A DNA stretch of 64,000 nucleotides, taken from positions 978,501 to 1,042,500 of the forward strand of contig NW_026515546.1 in NCBI RefSeq assembly GCF_014898815.1. Direction: 5' to 3'. Position numbers and translations under genes: made by a program. The stretch's first letter is position 1. The number at the start of each line of letters is the position of its first letter. Below are positions 57,501-64,000 of the stretch, one piece after another. Under the pieces are notes generated by a model. It saw only the letters and a program-made list of their open reading frames with translations. It did not search any database and was not told the origin of the DNA. This DNA comes from Panonychus citri. Its lineage: Eukaryota; Arthropoda; Arachnida; Trombidiformes; Tetranychidae.

Positions 57501-59942
57501 GTCGCTCGGGTTTCGAGTCCATTTTAACGGGTTCAATTGGCGATGAGGCGCAACTATTTATACAACCATTTGATTCCAGGTCTCCGCTAATTGTAACCGA
57601 TGAATTACTTGAATTAGTTGATCCAACGGAACCTTTTCGTTGTTCATTTAATTGCAATTGGTTAGTTGATTGTTCATCAGCCCTTGAACTTGAAACATTA
57701 TCATTTCCACCAATTACAATTGTCTCTTCACTTTTATCAATACAATCCCGTTGTAAATTAACTTGATTACATGTTGTTACAAATGATGATATTGTCAAAT
57801 TATTTAGATTTGATTCAGTTGAAGGTGTTTTGATTTGCAATGAATTTACATTAGGAAAACAATCTGATTCATCCTTTTCACTTGGTGTGTTAATTAACTT
57901 ATTAAATACTTTGTTAAGCCTTTGATTAGAGTCCCAAGGAGTATCGTAATCGTCCAGTGGCCTTGTATCGGTAAGTGGACTTTGCAATTTCGGACTTGAT
58001 AAGTTCATAGATGAACGAGTCTCATCTAATTTAAGATTTAATCGACGAAATGATCGATTAGCTGGTAATTTATCAGTCATCTTATTGGTGGTAGCAACAA
58101 TTTTCTGATTACAATGATTATTATTACTTTTAACTAATGAGTTAAAAGCATCATTAGAAGATGTAGTTGTTGTTGTTGCTGTTGTTGTTGTTGATGTTGA
58201 TGATGATGATGAAGATGATGGAGATGATGATAATATATTAACTCTATTATTGCGATCTTGGATTGATAAACGAAGCGAATCAAGATTTGATCTTGTCCGT
58301 GTCAAGACTCGTCCAGCCTCACAATCAAATGACGATAGGGAATCACTGGTTGTTGATTTAACCATCGAAAATGTCGATAAAGTTTTAGTGTTTACTTGAT
58401 TACGTTTAGCTGATTGATTATCACCAGATAAATGGTTTGTAATAATATTTGCTGATTTACATTCAATAGAAGATGAAATTTTATCTGTTTGATTAGATGG
58501 TGGTGATGGAGATGATGATGATGATGATAATGATGGAGGATTTAGAGCAGCTGATAAATTAAGAGTTATATCACTAGATTTACTTCGTGGTATGTGTACA
58601 GTTGATTTAATTGGTTGTCGTCGAGGTAACAACGATCCAGCTAATTGATCGAGATGTTTGGGTGTGGATGAACTTGAAGATTCATGGCCGTTGGAAGATG
58701 ATGTTGATGAGGCTGTTGATGATCGAGAAGAGTTTATATTATTATCGTTGATAAAAGATGCGACTGATGATGATGAGTTACTATTCTCAGTGGAACGATG
58801 AAAATTGTTTGTATGATGATTATGATGATGATTGTGATTGGGATGATGATTAGAGTGATATGTCATTTTGATTGGTTGAAGATTATGTTGACTTAGTTGA
58901 TTAATTTGATCACGATGTAAACCATCATGAAGAATTGCTTTACTATCGAAGGCTGTTTCATAAAAAGATCCTTGACTTGATCTGGAGCGATTTAGAACGG
59001 CCATTGTTGATTGTGTTTCGATTGGTGCTTGATTGCTACTGGTTATTGTTTTAATTTCACTCTTTTTCCTCAATGGTTTTGGTGGATGATCGGGTACCGG
59101 TGGTGGTGGACGATCGGGTTTCTTTGAGACACTTTGAGGTTGCAAAGGAGGCGGAAGATGAGGTGAACTATTGGTACTTTCTTCACACAATTTAAACGAC
59201 GGTGAAGGTGATAAAGATCCTGTACTTGATACACCGGATGATGAGGATGAAGATGATGATGAGGAACAAGCACCTTTAGGGGGTAATGTCAAAGGTAAAT
59301 CAGTTGAAACACTTTGATTGATCAATTTTTTACCTGTCAAAGGATTGATATGTCGAGGTGGTTTCGGTGGTCTTATTTTAGGTTTGTTGATTGTAATTTT
59401 ACCGATTGATGAGGTTTGATTATGGGAAGATGATGATGATGATGATGGGGTTTGTATATAAAAGGCAATTGTTTAGTATTCTCGCTATTGTTATCAAGCG
59501 ATTTGTAGTTATTGTTGTTATTGCAAGATTCAAGTAAAAGTGATTCAATTACGGATGAGGAACCATGAGATGAGATATTGGTGACATTTGATGATGATGA
59601 GGATGTTGATGGGTTACGATTTTGATTACTATTATCAAGGAAGTGATAATCAAAGGTTGATAATAAAGGTTCATCGTAGAAATGATCTTCAGGATCGTCG
59701 AAAACGTCAAAAGTACCAGAGTCAATGGATGAATTAGATGATTCTGTAATAGTGGACATAATTTCAGAAGAAGATGAGAATGAGTTTTGTTTTGAATGAA
59801 TATGATTATGATGATGGAAAAAATTATCTTGATGATGATTTTGATGGTTGTGTTGATGAATGTAGTTATTGTTTGATGGTTCACCCAAAATAATTGAGTT
59901 AACCAAGGATCTCATTGTGGTTGAGTTAAGAAAGATGCTCAT
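54575..59942 (-). CDS. SHB-family SH2 adaptor with apparent frameshift in a long low-complexity exon
   Basis: Three coding exons: 59942-57477, 55217-54986 and 54878-54575. The last holds a complete SH2 domain starting WYHGSITRLDAENLLRKM, with phosphotyrosine-binding SYLIRN, the core DYSLSLKSVKGFMHMK and the family-typical end LPIRGAEHMSLLYPV, closest to SHB/SHD/SHE/SHF. The long first exon is rich in Ser, Pro, His and Asn, with SH3-ligand-like PPPPVPDHPPKP. Two frames cover it: MSIFLNSTTMRS... from 59942, ending near 59376, and a second frame from about 59470 downward. The switch is near the TATATA/CAT repeat at 59449-59464; a two-base TA difference would join them. Total about 1,000 residues. 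Role by family: links activated tyrosine kinases to downstream effectors. 5' UTR exons are not located. Confidence 0.83.
55218..57476 (-). other. 2.26-kb intron of the SHB-like gene
   Basis: Donor GTAAGT at 57476 and acceptor AG at 55218. It contains GA repeats at about 56223-56243, 56444-56470 and 57336-57350 and one local GC-richer patch near 56270-56400. No gene is recognised; frames such as 56366-56647 are low complexity. Confidence 0.6.
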
Positions 59943-62900
59943 AGTTAATTAAAAATGATATACACACACACACTGACCATGACAACAATCAACACCAAAG
60001 TTATGAGAGAGAGAGAGAGAAATTGATGAATCAGAAATCAGGTTAACTGTTTCATAAATGAATAAACAACAAACAAAAAAAGTGAAGACAAAAAAAACTG
60101 TTTATCGAAATGATGAAAACTTAATCATGTTAACAGTTTGAAGTCTTAAGAGTGACTGTTTTTCAATATCTTCTTCAAGGAACAACAAATAACAACAACA
60201 TGAAGACAAGAAGAAGAGGGTCAGGGGGATGAAGAAGAAAAAGAAAGACTCCCTTTTCAACTGGTCTAAGAAAAGAAAGAGAAGATGATGAAAAACTCTC
60301 TTTTCATCTTCCTTAACAGAAGCATTAACATCGACATCTGCGAGGTTAAAGCGGAGAAAAGGAAGACCGAAAAAGAGAGAAAGAGGAAGACAGAAAGCGA
60401 GAGAACGTGCTTAACACGTTTTGTAGAATAAAACGCAGCACGCGTTTCTCTTTCTTTCGAAACCTTTAATTTTAGGAATTCCTTCGAAGAAAGAAAGAAA
60501 GAGAGAGAGAGAAATAAGGAGGGCCAAGAGAAGGTCATTGATATTTTATCCTTTTCTGTTGAGGTGAAAGGTCTCTGGTTATCGATGGACTTTGATTGTA
60601 AGTCGTACGCCAAGAAAACGACAGATGGTTCTGTCCATATAATTTATATCGAACAGACTTTTCTTTATCTGTGTAAAGGTAAAAATACCTGAGGGTATTT
60701 ACCTTATTCTTATGTTTATCATTTTCTCTTTCTCCTTTTCCACATGTCCTTTTTTCTTCTTACTATTTTTTTTCCATCATCATCTTGACCAGCATCTTAA
60801 ATCTCTGGACACACGAACAGACTTTTAAAATGTTTACCATTCATCTTTTGTTATCATCCTCATCTTCATCATCATTATCATCATCTTTTCCATTGGTTCT
60901 CTACTTAAAGGTTACCTTGCATAAACCCAGAACTTTAATTTTTCATCTTCTCTCATTACAGAAAATACATATTAACATGATTGACCTTTTACCGATTCTA
61001 ACTGTTGACCTAAACTTTTTTTTCTCTCTTTCTCTCTCTCTCTCTCAAACTAATCATATAACTCGTATTCTCTTGTATCATCTTCAAATTAATCCTTAAT
61101 CATGATGATGATTCATATTCTTATTGATATTATAAGAAACACTAATAAATTTCAAGTGATATCAGTAAATCTTATCATCATGGTAACAATTTTATATCCT
61201 TAAAATTTGTTCATCATCTTGTATCATCACTCAGAATTCAGAGCAAATCATCAATTTCATGATAATAAAAAAAACGAGAAACGGATAAATAAGATAATTG
61301 AATTTGTAAACTTACTTAATTTGGACATTGAAAGTTATCGGTATTTTCCCTGGTTATTTAATAATAACAACAAACACTTTAATTCAATTGTTTCAAGAGA
61401 TAAATGAATCAACTAGAAATTTTATTTTCTAAAACAATTGAATAACGGTAAACATAAATATATAAAGGTAACGCACAAGAATTGAAAATTTAAAGTTTAA
61501 TGATGAAAAAAAGGACAGATTAACAGTTAATTGTTGTTCAGTTGTTTCTTCAATAAATAACAATTTACGATGAGAGTGTAAAACTAAAGTTAATCACTTG
61601 AAATGATCAACAGACAACAAGAGTAGTTAATGTTGTATTGATGTGTTCATATTGTCAAAAGCATGATAATGTTACCATGAGATACAATCAAAAGATGAGG
61701 TAGTTTGATTGTTGATAATAAAAAGAAACCAGGTAAAAACTGATTATCTCACCTGAAGGTAAGAAGAGAGGGGGAAACAACTGATGACAGGATTGAAGAT
61801 GAGATGACAAGTTGATGAGAATTTTAATTTGAAGAAAACGAATCAAATTTAACCGTCAAACAATTAAAGTAACGGTAATTGTAGTTTTTTTTGGTTCTGT
61901 TAAGTTTCAGAACTTTTTTCCCTTCTTCTTGTTACCACCGATGAAATTTCAGTAAACAATCAAAGTAAACAATTAGAAACAACTTTAACTACGACAATTA
62001 ACTATTAAATATCACATTGGTTGATGAGTGAAAGTTAATTATGGTTCTGATCAAGTGAGAGGATACGATTTGGCTGTACGTGTTTCTATTGAGGTGTTGG
62101 ATTGGAAATCGTGAGCTCAGTGACCCTGCAATTGAATTTTGAAGCTTAATTGTTAACAACAGTAGCCAAATTGTTCATCTTCATGAGGATAATAATTAAC
62201 TACAAGTTAAAGTGTAATCGATAATCACTATCATGATGATTCTGATTCTGATGAACTACATGAAAATAGCCAACTAAGATCATCTCTTTTTTCATCTTCT
62301 GCTGTTAATAAATCGTTATGATCGTAACCCACATACCTGGTTAAGAAGAAATTGAACTTTAATTATGATTATTATTAAGATTCTTGATTCGCTATCAAAT
62401 TTTTTGAACCATGAAAATCTAACGGTTACAATTTTCTCTTTCATCTCATTGAGATTCTCATTTTTTGATGGCGATTTGTTGCCAAAAACAAATTCTTTTC
62501 CTCCTTGCCCACTGGTCATTCTACTCTCTTGTTTACTGTGAGTCAATAACATCAATGTATCAGTTCAATGACAGTTAATCAGTTACAATTTAGGGCAACA
62601 ATCAACATGGGCCCATGGAAATTGGAAAAAGAGAAACATTTTCAATCGACAATCTCATTAATCAATCTACTGAAATGTTCACTTAAAAGTGGATAAGTTT
62701 AGTTATGAGAATAAGAGGAAAATCTGTAAACCCAAAAACTTAACCAAAAGTTCAGAACAAATTTCAAGTTGATCGGTTTTTTTCTTACTCTGAGATGATG
62801 CGAAGAGGAAAGTCATTGACATGATGATGAAAAAGAAGAAGAAGATGAAGAAGATGAAGAAGATGAAGAGATAGAAAAAGAAAAGTAAAAGATTACTCTG

Positions 62901-63539
62901 ATTTCTTGAATTTTTTCCTCATTCTGAGCAAAATCATGTTGATTTTCAGGATCTGATATACTCACACTCACCACGGAAGCAGTTTGGATAAACATCAACT
63001 CAGTTTCATTATCCATTAGCATCTTTACCATTGAATCTTTATTATCATTGGAAACTTTTTTCTTTCCTCCTCATCTTCCTAAAGATAGTGGGTGCGATTC
63101 ATTGAAATTTACTCTGATTATAAACCAGAATCTATTTCATTTTATCTTCCAGAGCTTCCGGTGACATAAAGATCTCATATAGTCTTAAAAGAGAGAGAGA
63201 GAAATCTGAACAAGATGACAAAGATGGCAAAGTATTAACCTGGAAAAAGTGAATGAAAGTTGAAGATCTACAATGATCATTAACAAGAGATTAGAAAATG
63301 GCACAAACGGAAATCACTTGAAATACTTTTGTGAACATTGTGTCAACTCATACACTTCCACTCTACGTGTTAAACTGTCAACTATTTTCATCTCAACATC
63401 ATCATCATACTTGAGATGATAATTCATTGATATCCCTTCATCACTCATCGATAATCATTAATCGTGAAACAGTTTGGTATCATTAAGAATATAAGATAAG
63501 AATAGCGAAGAAAAAAAGAGGAAGAGGAAGAGGCGAACT

Positions 63540-63624
<85 letters not shown>

Positions 63625-64000
63625 TCCATTTTTAGTTAATCACCGAGCGACTAAATTATTATACAAAGAGAAAAGTTCATAGAATTTTGAAAAAGAGAAA
63701 AAAAAGTTTTCGAAAATTGTTCAAAGTTCTGAATAGATTCATTATCATGTAATAATAATCTAATCAAATGCATGAGTCGCTCTTTTTTCATCGTTAACTA
63801 AACACTCAAGTTTCAAGTTAATTGTTTCTCGTTATCATTAATTAGCTTTTTTGTTTTTCACGTTTAACAGCTAAAAAAAATGATCCTGTTAATTCACAAT
63901 TAGCTGATGATTATGTGGACGATTAAATTATTTTAAGTTAATCAATAACAATTAGAAATCATCACCACGGATTTAGAAACTGTAATCAAATATTAGAATT
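59943..64000. other. Gene-poor upstream region of the SHB-like gene
   Basis: About 4 kb with no supported gene. It holds GA/CT repeats (60005-60022, 60490-60513, 61022-61046, 63187-63202), a GAA/GAT-rich run near 62820-62880, and a CG-bearing patch at 60410-60450 that may be the SHB-like promoter. Open frames at 62316-62555 and 62813-63031 lack a recognisable domain; splice-donor-like GTATGT and GTGAGT sites in them leave 5' UTR exons possible. Confidence 0.4.
63541..63619 (+). repeat. Long (GA)n microsatellite
   Basis: About 39 uninterrupted GA dinucleotides, the longest simple repeat in the window, preceded by a GAA/GGA-rich purine run. Length polymorphism or assembly uncertainty is likely here. 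Confidence 0.97.

Noticed and set aside
57463..59340. Treating the 57463-59340 frame as a separate Ser-rich gene
   Set aside because: Its apparent start is not an ATG, the frame is open further upstream with a proline-rich stretch, and its 3' end splices in frame to the SH2 exons.
60266..61099. Ser/Phe/Leu-rich frames on both strands
   Set aside because: Driven by CT/GA and TTC repeats.
62316..63031. Two minus-strand open frames as 5' coding exons of the SHB-like gene
   Set aside because: No recognisable domain; purine-rich repeats explain part of them. UTR exons remain possible.
1..64000. tRNA, rRNA, snRNA genes, CRISPR arrays or intact transposons
   Set aside because: Looked by eye for tRNA B-box words, spliceosomal RNA starts, regular direct repeats with spacers, and transposase or reverse-transcriptase motifs; none convincing. 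A covariance-model and repeat search would be decisive.

Overview
The window is AT-rich nuclear DNA from an arthropod-like animal. Its protein genes are eukaryotic and intron-containing: a ZP-domain cuticle-type protein, Drp1, ARPC2, PMS2, PRMT7, eL27 and a U11/U12 snRNP protein. Most introns are short (about 60-200 bp) and genes are packed head-to-head or tail-to-tail a few hundred bases apart. A three-PAN plus ZP membrane protein is typical of arthropod apical-matrix proteins. The compact AT-rich style would suit an acariform (spider-mite-like) chelicerate, but that placement is inference, not proof.

Region 1 (1-23,200) is almost entirely one minus-strand gene of seven exons for a 760-residue signal peptide / 3xPAN / ZP / furin-site / transmembrane protein. 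It includes a 14.2-kb and a 4.4-kb intron full of GAT/ATC and GA/CT microsatellites. A cysteine-rich ORF of unknown nature lies just upstream (23,605-23,928).

Region 2 (24,300-54,100) is gene-dense. On the minus strand are Ipi1/TEX10, Drp1, TPMT, ARPC2, the overlapping COX19 and SNRNP25, RBBP6, RpL27 copy 1, PRMT7 and RpL27 copy 2. On the plus strand are ADO, a FAM210-type protein, a small secreted Gly/His-rich peptide, cyclophilin, prefoldin 4, a sorbitol-dehydrogenase-like gene with a one-base frameshift, and PMS2. Two pseudogenes are embedded: a decayed PIWI-family fragment (about 33.8-34.7 kb) and a 5' fragment of COX19 (about 43.6-43.7 kb).

Region 3 (54,500-64,000) holds a minus-strand SHB-like SH2 adaptor gene with a long Ser/Pro/His-rich first coding exon and an apparent frameshift. 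It is followed by a gene-poor stretch ending in a roughly 78-base GA repeat.

The genes do not form a pathway; most are housekeeping functions. The notable points are the COX19/SNRNP25 stop-start overlap, the PIWI remnant, two RpL27 copies with identical proteins flanking PRMT7, three RFX/X-box-like palindromes in promoters, and a recurrent CGCG-type element near start sites. I found no CRISPR array, no convincing tRNA or rRNA gene, and no intact transposon.
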